The position numbers were made by a program, and so were the translations under genes. 64,000 nucleotides of DNA. Origin: Paraburkholderia azotifigens (GTDB taxonomy: Bacteria; Pseudomonadota; Gammaproteobacteria; Burkholderiales; Burkholderiaceae). This document shows, piece by piece, positions 7,849 through 16,051 of the stretch (positions are counted from its first letter, which is position 1; every line of letters begins with the position of its first letter). The stretch lies in the NCBI RefSeq assembly GCF_007995085.1, contig NZ_VOQS01000003.1:1550001-1614000 (forward strand), read 5' to 3'. Under the pieces are notes generated by a model. That model had not been told where the DNA came from. It saw only the letters and a list, made by a program, of their open reading frames with translations, and searched no databases.

Positions 7849-8268
7849 TTAGACGACCTTCACGCGCACATTGACATTACCGCGCGTCGCGTTCGAGTAC
7901 GGGCAAACCTGATGTGCCGCGTCGACCAGATCTTGCGCTGCCGCTGCATCGAGGCCTGGTAGCGAGATGCGCAATTCGATATCCAGCGCGAAGCCGCCCT
8001 TGTCGTTCGGGCCGACGCCGACGTCGGCCGTCACGGTCGTTTCGGCGGGCACCGCCTGCTTGCGCTGTCCGGCGACGAACTTCATTGCGCTCAGAAAGCA
8101 CGCCGAGTAGCCGGCCGCGAACAGTTGCTCCGGATTCGTGCCTTGCGCGCCGTTGCCGCCGAGTTCGCGCGGCGCGGCCAGCTTCACATCCAGCGCGTTA
8201 TCCGACGACACCGCGCGACCATCGCGCCCACCATTGCTCGTTGCCGTTGCCTTGTACAGTACGTTCAT
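7849..8268 (-). CDS. ohr: Organic hydroperoxide resistance protein Ohr
   Basis: A 139-residue OsmC/Ohr-family thiol peroxidase that reduces organic and fatty acid hydroperoxides, usually with lipoyl reductant. The two catalytic cysteines are Cys57 (YSACFLSAM) and Cys122 (HQVCPYSNATRGN), both in the expected context. Length is typical. It lies directly downstream of its regulator gene ohrR on the same strand, with its own promoter and a palindrome in the 155-bp gap. A GGAG ribosome binding site precedes the start. Confidence 0.95.
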   Translation of the reverse strand: MNVLYKATATSNGGRDGRAVSSDNALDVKLAAPRELGGNGAQGTNPEQLFAAGYSACFLSAMKFVAGQRKQAVPAETTVTADVGVGPNDKGGFALDIELRISLPGLDAAAAQDLVDAAHQVCPYSNATRGNVNVRVKVV

Positions 8269-8351
8269 CTCGGAGCTCCTTGATCGTTTCCAGTGATTGG
8301 GTCAATGCTTGCCAGTGCTTTGCGTCATCGCTTCCGAACTGGCATGGGTGA

Positions 8352-8380
8352 AATATATCGTGCTAATCATTAGTGCGCAA
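8352..8380 (-). promoter_or_regulatory. ohr promoter with embedded OhrR operator
   Basis: Read on the minus strand: a TTGCGC -35 (8380-8375), a 17-bp spacer and a TATATT -10 (8357-8352). The spacer contains CTAATCATTAG (8363-8373), a perfect 5-1-5 inverted repeat and a good candidate for the OhrR binding site. Reduced OhrR bound there would occlude RNA polymerase. Confidence 0.55.
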
Positions 8381-8423
8381 ACTAAATTGCCTATCGATGC
8401 GATAGGCGTGAAACTGCGCCCGC

Positions 8424-8879
8424 TCAGTAGCGTTCGAGGTAGTCGTTCAAGGTGCCGCGCAACTGCTGGAGATCGTTGCGCAGCCGCATGAGAAAGTCCG
8501 GCGACTGCTGGGTCGCGCAGAAGATTTCCTCCGGCACGTCGCGCGCGGTGCGCTTGAGCGTGACGCCCGCTTTCGTCAGCCGGATGAAAACGAGCCGCTC
8601 GTCTTCCGTGCCGCGCACGCGCTCAACGTACCCTTGCGCTTCGAGCCGCTTGAGCAGCGGCGTAACGGTCGCCGAATCGAGATTCAGACGCCCGGCGATG
8701 TCCTTCACGGTGACGTCGTCGCTTTCCCACAAAATGAGCATCGTCAGATACTGCGGATACGTGAGACCGAGCCGGTCGAGAATCGGCTTATAGGCCTTCG
8801 TCATCGCGAGAGACGTCGAATAGAGCGCGAAGCAGAGCTGTTCGTCGAGCGTGACGGGAAAAGCGGTGCGCTGGGTCAT
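8424..8879 (-). CDS. ohrR: Peroxide-sensing MarR-family repressor OhrR
   Basis: A 151-residue MarR-family winged-helix protein. The reactive cysteine is Cys16 in the canonical DEQLCFALYS motif, and Cys121 (EEIFCATQQ) lies where the resolving cysteine of two-Cys OhrR proteins is found, so oxidation would form an intersubunit disulfide as in the Xanthomonas type. The DNA-binding segment is near residues 55-85 (VKDIAGRLNLDSATVTPLLKRLE). It controls the adjacent ohr gene and probably itself. Confidence 0.93.
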   Translation of the reverse strand: MTQRTAFPVTLDEQLCFALYSTSLAMTKAYKPILDRLGLTYPQYLTMLILWESDDVTVKDIAGRLNLDSATVTPLLKRLEAQGYVERVRGTEDERLVFIRLTKAGVTLKRTARDVPEEIFCATQQSPDFLMRLRNDLQQLRGTLNDYLERY

Positions 8880-9058
8880 GGGCGTCCCCCTTGAAGCGAT
8901 GCGTGCGAATGGATTGCGTGCAAACTATTGTGCCGCAAAAATGCGGCGCGCGGCATCGGTGCTTCACCTCGTAGCGTCGGAAGTGCGCGCCGCATGCACG
9001 GCGCGGCTCACAGACAAACCGCACACAAACTCGCAGACACGCCCGCGGGCGAAGCCGC

Positions 9059-9874
9059 TCAGGAAGACGACGAAGAGGAGGAGTTGGGCGACAGCGGCTG
9101 ACCGGGCGATTGAACGCCGAAGCAGCCGCGATACGTCGCGTAGAACGAGCAATAGAGCATCGTCGTGACGATGATCGACGCGGGCATCAGAATGACCAGC
9201 GCGAGTTCGCCCGCGCCCAGCGCCTGCAGTAGCGCGGACAGCCCGATCGATACCGTCGTCACGACGGCGAACCACAACGCGCCGTACACGATGAACGCGC
9301 CGCGATTGCGCCAGCAGCTGACGACACTGAAGAACATCGCCTTGATGGCCGGCACGTCGTGCCACGCGGCGAGCACGGGCGCAAACCAGAACAGCATTGC
9401 GACGGGTACGTAGAACGCGAGCGCCGTCAGCACGGCCAGCGGAATGTCGCTGTTGGCGACCGCTTCCGGCTGCATCGACTCGCCGCTGATCATCAGATGC
9501 AGCAGCATGCCGCCGTCCGCCAGCGCGGAGCCCATCAGCACGACGGCCATCGCAGCGATGTACAGCACGCCGAGCAGCAGCAGGCGCTTCGCGACCTGGC
9601 TGCCGTACGAGCGGAAGCCGTCGACGAGGATAGTGGGCAGCACAGGCTTGCCCGCGATCGTGTCGCGGCACGCCGCCATGAAGCCGACGGCGATGCCCGG
9701 AATCAGCATGAGCGGCAGCACGCCGCCGATGATGGGGATCAGCGAGATCGCCGTCATCGCGAGCAGGTACGCGAAGAACAGCGTCAAAAACGCGAGCGGA
9801 TTCCTGCGAAAGAGCCAGATGCCTTGCCGGAACCACACGTAGCCGGTTTTCGCCGGAACTTCGATCAGTTGCAT
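9059..9874 (-). CDS. BPSS1780-family membrane protein
   Basis: A 271-residue multi-spanning inner-membrane protein with about six hydrophobic helices, of the uncharacterised BPSS1780 family named from Burkholderia. The start MQLIEVPAKTGYVWFRQGIW is the usual one for the family. The C-terminus ends in seven consecutive serines. It begins 13 bp after the thrB stop on the same strand, so it is probably co-transcribed with homoserine kinase. Function unknown; the thrB linkage alone does not define a role. Confidence 0.85.
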   Translation of the reverse strand: MQLIEVPAKTGYVWFRQGIWLFRRNPLAFLTLFFAYLLAMTAISLIPIIGGVLPLMLIPGIAVGFMAACRDTIAGKPVLPTILVDGFRSYGSQVAKRLLLLGVLYIAAMAVVLMGSALADGGMLLHLMISGESMQPEAVANSDIPLAVLTALAFYVPVAMLFWFAPVLAAWHDVPAIKAMFFSVVSCWRNRGAFIVYGALWFAVVTTVSIGLSALLQALGAGELALVILMPASIIVTTMLYCSFYATYRGCFGVQSPGQPLSPNSSSSSSS

Positions 9875-9887
9875 GAGCTGTGAGTGC

Positions 9888-10859
9888 TTAGAGTGCGGCG
9901 CCCGCGAGACGCTCGCGAAGGATGCGCTCGAAATGACCGGGATCGTGTGGCTTGAGCAGTTCGGCGGCGCGCGGGATATGGAAATCATACAGGCGCGAGA
10001 CCCAGAAACGATACGCGCCCGCGCGCAACATGTCGTCCCAGTGCCGGGTTTCGGCGGGCGTGAACGGGCGCACCGTCTGATAGGCGCGCAACAGCGCCTC
10101 GACGCGTGCTTCGTCGAGCTTGCCCGTGGCGAGGTCGACGCACCAGTCGTTGACGGTGACGGCGACGTCGAAGAGCCACTTGTCGCAGCCCGCGAAATAG
10201 AAATCGAAGAAGCCGCCCAGTTCGACTTCATGATGCGTGCCGGGCGCGGCGTGCGCGAACAGCACGTTGTCGCGGAACAGATCGCAATGGCACGGGCCTT
10301 CGGGCAGCGACGCGTAATCGTCCGACGCGAAGAACGCCTGCTGATGCGCGAGTTCTTCCGTAAGCAGCGTACGCTGCGCGTCCGACAGAAATGGCACGAT
10401 GGTCGGCACCGTTTCCTGCCACCACGGCAGGCTGCGCAGATTCGGCTGATGATGCGCGAAGTCGCGTCCCGCCAGATGCAGGCGCGCGAGCATCTGCCCG
10501 ACTTCGACGCAGTGCGCGGCATGTGGCGCAAGCTCCGGCGCGCCGTCCAGCTTCGTGACAATGGTGGCGGGCTTGCCGTTGAGCATGCCGAACAGCGCGC
10601 CGTCGTCGCGCGGCATCGGATCGGGCACGGGCACGCGATGCGACGCCAGATGGCGCATCAGATCGAGATAGAACGGCAACTGCCCGGCCGTCAGCTTTTC
10701 GAAGATCGTGAGGACGTACTCGCCGCGCGTGGTCGTCAGAAAGAAATTGCTGTTCTCGATACCGGATGTAATGCCGCGAAATTCGACGACTTCGCCGAGA
10801 TCGTAGTGGCGCATCCAGTCTGCGAGTTGGGTTTCGGTGACAGCGGTGAATACGGCCAT
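9888..10859 (-). CDS. thrB: Homoserine kinase (type II, APH fold)
   Basis: A 323-residue homoserine kinase of the aminoglycoside-phosphotransferase fold type used by beta-proteobacteria and pseudomonads, unlike the GHMP kinase of E. coli. It phosphorylates L-homoserine in threonine synthesis. Visible features are [12 protein letters not shown] (nucleotide loop), [12 protein letters not shown] (catalytic HxDxxxxN near residue 190) and GFFDFYFAG (the Mg-binding Asp). Length is typical. The membrane protein downstream is probably co-transcribed. Confidence 0.93.
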   Translation of the reverse strand: MAVFTAVTETQLADWMRHYDLGEVVEFRGITSGIENSNFFLTTTRGEYVLTIFEKLTAGQLPFYLDLMRHLASHRVPVPDPMPRDDGALFGMLNGKPATIVTKLDGAPELAPHAAHCVEVGQMLARLHLAGRDFAHHQPNLRSLPWWQETVPTIVPFLSDAQRTLLTEELAHQQAFFASDDYASLPEGPCHCDLFRDNVLFAHAAPGTHHEVELGGFFDFYFAGCDKWLFDVAVTVNDWCVDLATGKLDEARVEALLRAYQTVRPFTPAETRHWDDMLRAGAYRFWVSRLYDFHIPRAAELLKPHDPGHFERILRERLAGAAL

Positions 10860-11012
10860 GCGTGGGGCGTCGGATCAGGTTGGTCGGCTGGCGCAATGCC
10901 AGTGGCAAGGGTCTTGGCGCAAACGGCAAGCGGGTTGAAAGCGTCGTGGTTGACGCTTCGGCTTGACGCAAAGCAGGCGCGAGTCTTGTGACGGCGCGCC
11001 GGCCCGGGTGGA

Positions 11013-11417
11013 TCAGTAATGCAGGTTCACGGACGGCAGGCGCGCGGGCGGCTTGCCGGATTCGTACACTTTCGGCGATGTATCCGTGGGCGCGCTCATC
11101 TGGTAGCGCGTGCCGAAGTTCGAGCGCACGTCGATTTCGACGGGCTTGCCCTTGTCGCGGTATTCGGTGATTTCGGTGCCGTTGCCGCTGCGTTCGTAGA
11201 AGCTCGGCGTGCGCGGCTGGTTGATCTCGACTTTCGAGCTGACTTCGGCCGCGGGGCGGTTGATCGCTCTCAGATCCGGCAGGCCGGCCCGTTCGTTGGC
11301 TTCGGCTTGGGCGTCTGCGGCTGCCTTGTCTTTCGCGGACGGGGCAGGCTGGGCAGCCATCGCGACGCCGCTGACGGCCAGCATCAGCACAACTGCGACG
11401 GGGAAGAGCGGCTTCAT
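11013..11417 (-). CDS. DUF2782 domain exported protein
   Basis: A 134-residue protein with a signal peptide (VAVVLMLAVSGVAMAAQPAP) and a C-terminal DUF2782-type domain containing ITEYRDKGKPVEIDVRSNFGTRYQM. The ATG at 11417 has an AATCGGAGAAA ribosome binding site and is preferred over an upstream in-frame ATG. DUF2782 genes often sit beside polA and thrB in gamma- and beta-proteobacteria, which fits the gene order here. Function unknown; the mature part is short and probably periplasmic. Confidence 0.8.
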   Translation of the reverse strand: MKPLFPVAVVLMLAVSGVAMAAQPAPSAKDKAAADAQAEANERAGLPDLRAINRPAAEVSSKVEINQPRTPSFYERSGNGTEITEYRDKGKPVEIDVRSNFGTRYQMSAPTDTSPKVYESGKPPARLPSVNLHY

Positions 11418-11637
11418 GGTGTTTCTCCGATTAGGTGGCCCAATTCTAGCAAATCCACTGCTGCCCACGGGCACGAGTAACAGGCGATCGCCTTATTTTG
11501 CGCGCTTCCCGCGCGACCTGCAGCAAGCGCGCTGCAGCGTGCGCGGCGCCACGCAAACATGGCGATGCACGGGCACGACGTCATCGGAAAGCACGGGTTC
11601 CGTGGTAATGTCGTTGCATCAATCGAGGCGAACGAAG

Positions 11638-13164
11638 ATGAACTACGAGACCAGTCAACGCGCGGTGCACGTGCCCGCCAACGCGTTCCCGACCGAGGCG
11701 TTCGGCGACGCAGCCGATGCCGTCACGCGCCTGTCCGCCATCTATGAAGCGAACACGTCGTTCCTGCGCGACGCGTTCGCGCGCTACCGCCGCAACGAGC
11801 CGTTCGACCGGCGCGTGCGCGCGTGCTACCCGTTCGTGCGCGTGCGCACGGAGACCAACACGCATGTCGACTCGCGCCGCTCGTATGGCTTCGTCGCGGG
11901 GCCGGGCGTGTTCGAAACCACGGTCACGCGGCCCGATCTGTTCGGCAATTACTATCGCGAGCAATTGCGGCTGCTGGTGAAGAATCATCATGTGTCGGTG
12001 GAAGTGGGCGTGTCCGATCAGCCCATTCCCATTCACTTCGCATTCGCCGAAGGCATTCACCTCGAAGGCGATCTGGACCGCGAGCGCCTGCTCGCGATGC
12101 GCGACGTATTCGATGCGCCCGATCTCGCGCTGCTCGACGACCGTATCGTCAATGGCACATACGAGCCGCTGCCGGGCGAGCCGCATCCGCTCGCGCTGTT
12201 CACGGCGGCGCGCGTCGACTTTTCGCTGCATCGGCTGAAGCACTACACGGCCACTTCGCCGACGCATTGCCAGAACTACGTGCTGTACACGAACTACCAG
12301 TTCTATATCGACGAATTCGTGAAGCTCGGCCGGACGATGATGGCGAAGACTGAGGACGCCGATCTGCGCGCGTATCGGAGCGAGTACACGTCGTTCGTCG
12401 AACCGGGCGACGTGATCACATACAACGCGAATCTCGGCGAGCAGGAAGACGAGGGCCACGCGCCGCCGCGCCTGCCGCAGATGCCCGCGTATCACCTGAA
12501 GCGCGCGGACGGCAGCGGCATCACGATGGTCAACATCGGCGTCGGACCGTCGAATGCGAAGACGATCACCGATCACATCGCCGTGCTGCGCCCGCATGCG
12601 TGGATCATGCTCGGCCACTGCGCGGGGCTGCGCAACACGCAGCGTCTCGGCGACTACGTGCTCGCGCACGGCTATGTGCGCGAGGATCACGTGCTCGACG
12701 ACGATCTGCCGCTGTGGGTGCCGATTCCGGCGCTCGCCGAAGTGCAGGTCGCGCTGGAGCGGGCGGTCGCGCAGGTCACGCAGCTCGACGGCGCCGAACT
12801 CAAGCGTGTGATGCGCACGGGCACGGTGGCGAGCGTCGACAACCGCAACTGGGAACTGCGCGACCATCGCGAGCCGGTGCTGCGTCTGTCGCAAAGCCGC
12901 GCGATTGCGCTCGATATGGAAAGCGCGACCATTGCCGCGAACGGCTTCCGTTTCCGCGTGCCGTACGGCACGCTGCTGTGCGTGTCGGACAAGCCCTTGC
13001 ACGGCGAGTTGAAGCTGCCGGGCATGGCGGACCAGTTCTATCGCGCGCAGGTCGATCAGCATCTGCAGATCGGCGTGAAGGCGATGGAAATTCTGCGCAC
13101 CAACGGCTTGCATAAACTGCATAGCCGGAAGCTGCGGAGTTTTGCGGAGGTGGCGTTTCAGTAA
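11638..13164 (+). CDS. amn: AMP nucleosidase
   Basis: A 508-residue AMP nucleosidase, which hydrolyses AMP to adenine and ribose 5-phosphate in purine salvage. The N-terminal AMN domain covers roughly residues 15-170. The C-terminal nucleoside-phosphorylase-like catalytic domain contains ITMVNIGVGPSNAKTITDHIAVLRPHAWIMLGHCAGLR and ALDMESATIAANGFRFRVPYGTLLCVSDKPLHGE, including the conserved ME(S/A) ribose-binding motif. The ATG at 11638 gives the family start MNYETSQRA; the larger reading frame upstream is not coding. It is divergent from the DUF2782 gene. Confidence 0.95.
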   Translation: MNYETSQRAVHVPANAFPTEAFGDAADAVTRLSAIYEANTSFLRDAFARYRRNEPFDRRVRACYPFVRVRTETNTHVDSRRSYGFVAGPGVFETTVTRPDLFGNYYREQLRLLVKNHHVSVEVGVSDQPIPIHFAFAEGIHLEGDLDRERLLAMRDVFDAPDLALLDDRIVNGTYEPLPGEPHPLALFTAARVDFSLHRLKHYTATSPTHCQNYVLYTNYQFYIDEFVKLGRTMMAKTEDADLRAYRSEYTSFVEPGDVITYNANLGEQEDEGHAPPRLPQMPAYHLKRADGSGITMVNIGVGPSNAKTITDHIAVLRPHAWIMLGHCAGLRNTQRLGDYVLAHGYVREDHVLDDDLPLWVPIPALAEVQVALERAVAQVTQLDGAELKRVMRTGTVASVDNRNWELRDHREPVLRLSQSRAIALDMESATIAANGFRFRVPYGTLLCVSDKPLHGELKLPGMADQFYRAQVDQHLQIGVKAMEILRTNGLHKLHSRKLRSFAEVAFQ

Positions 13165-13179
13165 GGAAGTTTGAGTGGC

Positions 13180-13710
13180 TTACGCGTACCCGAGTCCCAC
13201 AAGTCCCACCAACGCTCCGCCGCCCAGCAGCCACAACGGGTGAATGCGCGTCTTGAACCCAAGCAGCGCGCAGGCACCCGTAATCGCCCACGCAAGCCAC
13301 GACGCATCCGACGACTGCGCAATCAGCAGCGCGCTCGCGGCGACGAGCCCCGCCGTCACGGGCACGAGTCCTTTCTGCGCGACGCGTCGCCACGGGCTGT
13401 CCTTGAAGCGGTTCCACGCGTGCATCGCGAGTATCGTCACGATGGACGACGGCCCGAACTTCGCCAGCGACGTCACCAGCATCCCTGCCCAGCCGGCCAC
13501 ATGCCAACCGACAAGCGTCACGACCATCATGTTCGGTCCGGGCGCGGCCTGCGCGAGCGCGAAGAGCGCGCTGAATTCGCTGGCGGGCATCCAGTGATGC
13601 ACTTCCACGACCTGCCGCTGCATCTCCGGCAGGATGGTGTTTCCGCCGCCGAACGCGAGCAGCGACAGCTGGCTGAATATAACGGCGAGCGCGATCAGCG
13701 TTTCGATCAT
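13180..13710 (-). CDS. chrA: Chromate transporter, second half
   Basis: A 176-residue short-chain CHR-family membrane protein, the second of two homologous half-transporters. It holds the CHR motif FGGGNTILPEMQRQVVE near residue 20 and the segment AQAAPGPNMMVVTLVGWHVAGW. It overlaps the first half by 4 bp (ATGA), so the two are translationally coupled and presumably form a heterodimer with antiparallel topology, as known for paired short CHR proteins. Chromate or sulfate is the family substrate; the physiological substrate here is not shown. Confidence 0.88.
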   Translation of the reverse strand: MIETLIALAVIFSQLSLLAFGGGNTILPEMQRQVVEVHHWMPASEFSALFALAQAAPGPNMMVVTLVGWHVAGWAGMLVTSLAKFGPSSIVTILAMHAWNRFKDSPWRRVAQKGLVPVTAGLVAASALLIAQSSDASWLAWAITGACALLGFKTRIHPLWLLGGGALVGLVGLGYA

Positions 13711-14315
13711 TTCGACACCTCGTTCGCGCGTGCCTTCGCGTCCCCCGCCTGCGCCCGCTCCACGCGCGAGGCGACGAAGATGCTGAGCGGCGTCAGCACG
13801 AGCATTGTGGGCAGCAGCGGAAAGCGCAGCAGCGCGATCGCCACGAAGCCGAGCGCCGCGATCGTCGCGGCGCGCGGGTCGTGACGCAGCGGCATCAGGA
13901 TCTTGACGGCCATCGCGACCAGCAGCCCCGCCGCCGCGGCGGACAACCCGGCGAACAGATGCTTGATGTGGGGATCGTTCTGCGTGTGTTCGTACAGCAC
14001 GCCAAGCGCGATCACGATCAGCGACGGACCGGCGATCAGCCCGAGAATGCCCGCCAGCGCGCCGCGCAAACCGCGGAACTTCATGCCGAGCGCGACGGAC
14101 AGATTGATCACATTGCCGCCCGGCAGGAACTGGCACAGGCCGAGCAGATCGGTGAACTCGGCGGCGCTCAGCCAGCGGCGCTGATCGACGATAGTCCGCC
14201 GCGCCAGCGGCAGTGCGCCGCCAAACGATGTGAGCCCCAGGCCCAGAAAGCCCATGAAGATTTCGCGCGTGGTCGGAGCGGGCGCGTGGTCCGGCGCGTC
14301 GGGGTGCTGATTCAT
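13707..14315 (-). CDS. chrA: Chromate transporter, first half
   Basis: A 202-residue short-chain CHR-family membrane protein with the motif LTSFGGALPLARRTIVDQRRWLSAAEFTDLLGLCQFLPGG, including the PGG signature of the family. The start at 14315 is chosen from its GGTGAA ribosome binding site; ATG at 14327 and TTG at 14336 are alternatives. It is the first gene of a two-gene chr operon, divergent from a LysR regulator whose start is about 100 bp away. Confidence 0.88.
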   Translation of the reverse strand: MNQHPDAPDHAPAPTTREIFMGFLGLGLTSFGGALPLARRTIVDQRRWLSAAEFTDLLGLCQFLPGGNVINLSVALGMKFRGLRGALAGILGLIAGPSLIVIALGVLYEHTQNDPHIKHLFAGLSAAAAGLLVAMAVKILMPLRHDPRAATIAALGFVAIALLRFPLLPTMLVLTPLSIFVASRVERAQAGDAKARANEVSK

Positions 14316-14413
14316 AGGATTCACCATCCAGTACAAGCGGTGAAGATTAGCGCTATTCGAGCCGCACTCAAAACGATTTATTGGCCAGTTCTTTGTGATC
14401 TAGAATCACAAGG

Positions 14414-15316
14414 ATGAACCGCAAGCTTCCTCCCTTTCCCGCTCTGCGCGCCTTCGAGGCCGCGGCGCGGCACAACAGTTTCACGTCCGCCGCCGACGAG
14501 CTCCATGTGACGCACGGTGCAATCAGCCGGCAGGTCGCGGCGTTCGAGGCGTGGGTCGGCGTGCAGGTGTTCCATCGCAACGGCAAGCGCGTGCGGCTCA
14601 CGGAAGACGGCCGGCGCTATCTGTCGAAGATCCAGGCGGCGTTCGACAGCATCGCCGCCGCGACCGACCAGTTGCGCGACACAGGCGTCGTGCATGTACT
14701 GCGGGTCAACGCGCTGCCTACGTTCGCGATGAAGTGGCTGTTGCCGAGACTGTCGCAGTTTCAGCGGATGGCGCCGAACGTCGAGTTGCGGCTCGCGACA
14801 TCGAATGCCCCCGTCGAGACGCTCGACAGCTTCGATGTCGCCGTGCGGCGTGGCCCCGCGCACTGGCCCAATTGCGTGAGCGGGCAGTTCCTGGAGGAGA
14901 GTGAGATTCCCGTGTGCAGTCCGGCGCTGCTGCAACGCCTGCCCATCCATAGTGCGGACGACCTCGCGCGTCACGTGCTGCTGCATTCGGATACACGGCC
15001 CGACGCGTGGCATCACTGGCTGCACGCCGCGGGCGTCAAGGCGAAGTGCCGCAAGAAACAGTCGTTCGACCATTTCTATCTGGCGTTGCAAGCGGCTGTG
15101 GATGGATTGGGCGTCGCGCTCGGACCGATGCCGTTGCTCGACGACGAACTGGCGTCGGGGCGGCTCGTCATGCCGCTGGCTGGACCGCGCATCGATGCGC
15201 GCGGCTATTGGTGGGTCGCGCGGCGCGAGGTGGCGAACGCGCCGCTTGTCGAGCAGTTCTGCCGCTGGCTGGAAGCACAGGCGGCAGAAGCCGACTCACA
15301 ACAACATCACAGATAG
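14414..15316 (+). CDS. LysR regulator, GcvA-like
   Basis: A 300-residue LysR-type regulator of the GcvA subgroup: N-terminal helix-turn-helix LPPFPALRAFEAAARHNSFTSAADELHVTHGAISRQVAAFE, then a periplasmic-binding-protein-like effector domain from about residue 93. AAGG precedes the start. It is divergent from the chromate transporter pair across about 100 bp, the usual geometry for a LysR regulator and its target, so it may control chrA; this is inference. Its last 10 bp overlap the end of the convergent LOG-family gene. Confidence 0.85.
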   Translation: MNRKLPPFPALRAFEAAARHNSFTSAADELHVTHGAISRQVAAFEAWVGVQVFHRNGKRVRLTEDGRRYLSKIQAAFDSIAAATDQLRDTGVVHVLRVNALPTFAMKWLLPRLSQFQRMAPNVELRLATSNAPVETLDSFDVAVRRGPAHWPNCVSGQFLEESEIPVCSPALLQRLPIHSADDLARHVLLHSDTRPDAWHHWLHAAGVKAKCRKKQSFDHFYLALQAAVDGLGVALGPMPLLDDELASGRLVMPLAGPRIDARGYWWVARREVANAPLVEQFCRWLEAQAAEADSQQHHR

Positions 15317-16050
15317 AACATGCGGTCTTCGTCCGACTTGGCGGGATGCGCCTCCGGCTCTTCACGCTCTTCGTAGAACGCGAGAACCGCTTCGAGCACC
15401 TGGTCGGGATCGTCGATGACCTGCATCAGGTTCATGTCGTCGGGATTGATGAGGCCCATCGGCACCAGCTGCGATTCGAACCATGCGAGCAGTCCCTTCC
15501 AGAACTCCGCGCCGACGAGAATGATGGGCACGTGGCGCGACTTCTTGGTCTGGATGAGCGTGAGCACTTCGGCCAGTTCGTCGAGCGTGCCGAAGCCGCC
15601 CGGCATCACGATCACGGCATCCGAATTCTTCACGAACGTGACCTTGCGCGTGAAGAAGTGACGGAAGCGCAGCGAGATGTCCTGCCACTGGTTGCCCGAT
15701 TGCTCGTGCGGCAACTCGATGTTCAGGCCGACGGACGGCGCCTTGCCTGCATGCGCACCTTTGTTGGCCGCTTCCATGATGCCTGGGCCGCCGCCGGAGA
15801 TCACGGCGAAGCCTGCGTCGCTGAGCTTGCGCGCGATCGTGGTGGCCAGTTTGTAGTATGGCGAGTTCGGTTTCAGGCGCGCCGAACCATAGATGCTCAC
15901 GGCCGGGCGGATCTCCGACAGGTACTCGGTCGCCTCGATAAACTCTGCCATAATCGTGAACATCTGCCACGATGCGCGGGCCTTCTTGGCTGTTGCGCGC
16001 TCTTGATCTGCGAGCGATCGCAGACTCGGAATCACTTTTCTCTTAGTCAT
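15307..16050 (-). CDS. LOG-family nucleoside-monophosphate phosphoribohydrolase-like protein
   Basis: A 247-residue LOG/TIGR00730 Rossmann-fold protein, of the family once mis-annotated as lysine decarboxylase. It shows both signature motifs: GGGPGIMEAANKGA near residue 92 and MPGGFGTLDEL near residue 160. Members cleave the N-glycosidic bond of cytokinin riboside 5'-monophosphate or related nucleotides. The first 30 residues (KRKVIPSLRSLADQERATAKKARASW) form a basic helix preceding the fold. Its ATG is one nucleotide from the divergent polA ATG, and no Shine-Dalgarno is visible for it. Confidence 0.85.
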   Translation of the reverse strand: MTKRKVIPSLRSLADQERATAKKARASWQMFTIMAEFIEATEYLSEIRPAVSIYGSARLKPNSPYYKLATTIARKLSDAGFAVISGGGPGIMEAANKGAHAGKAPSVGLNIELPHEQSGNQWQDISLRFRHFFTRKVTFVKNSDAVIVMPGGFGTLDELAEVLTLIQTKKSRHVPIILVGAEFWKGLLAWFESQLVPMGLINPDDMNLMQVIDDPDQVLEAVLAFYEEREEPEAHPAKSDEDRMFYL

Positions 16051-16051
16051 A

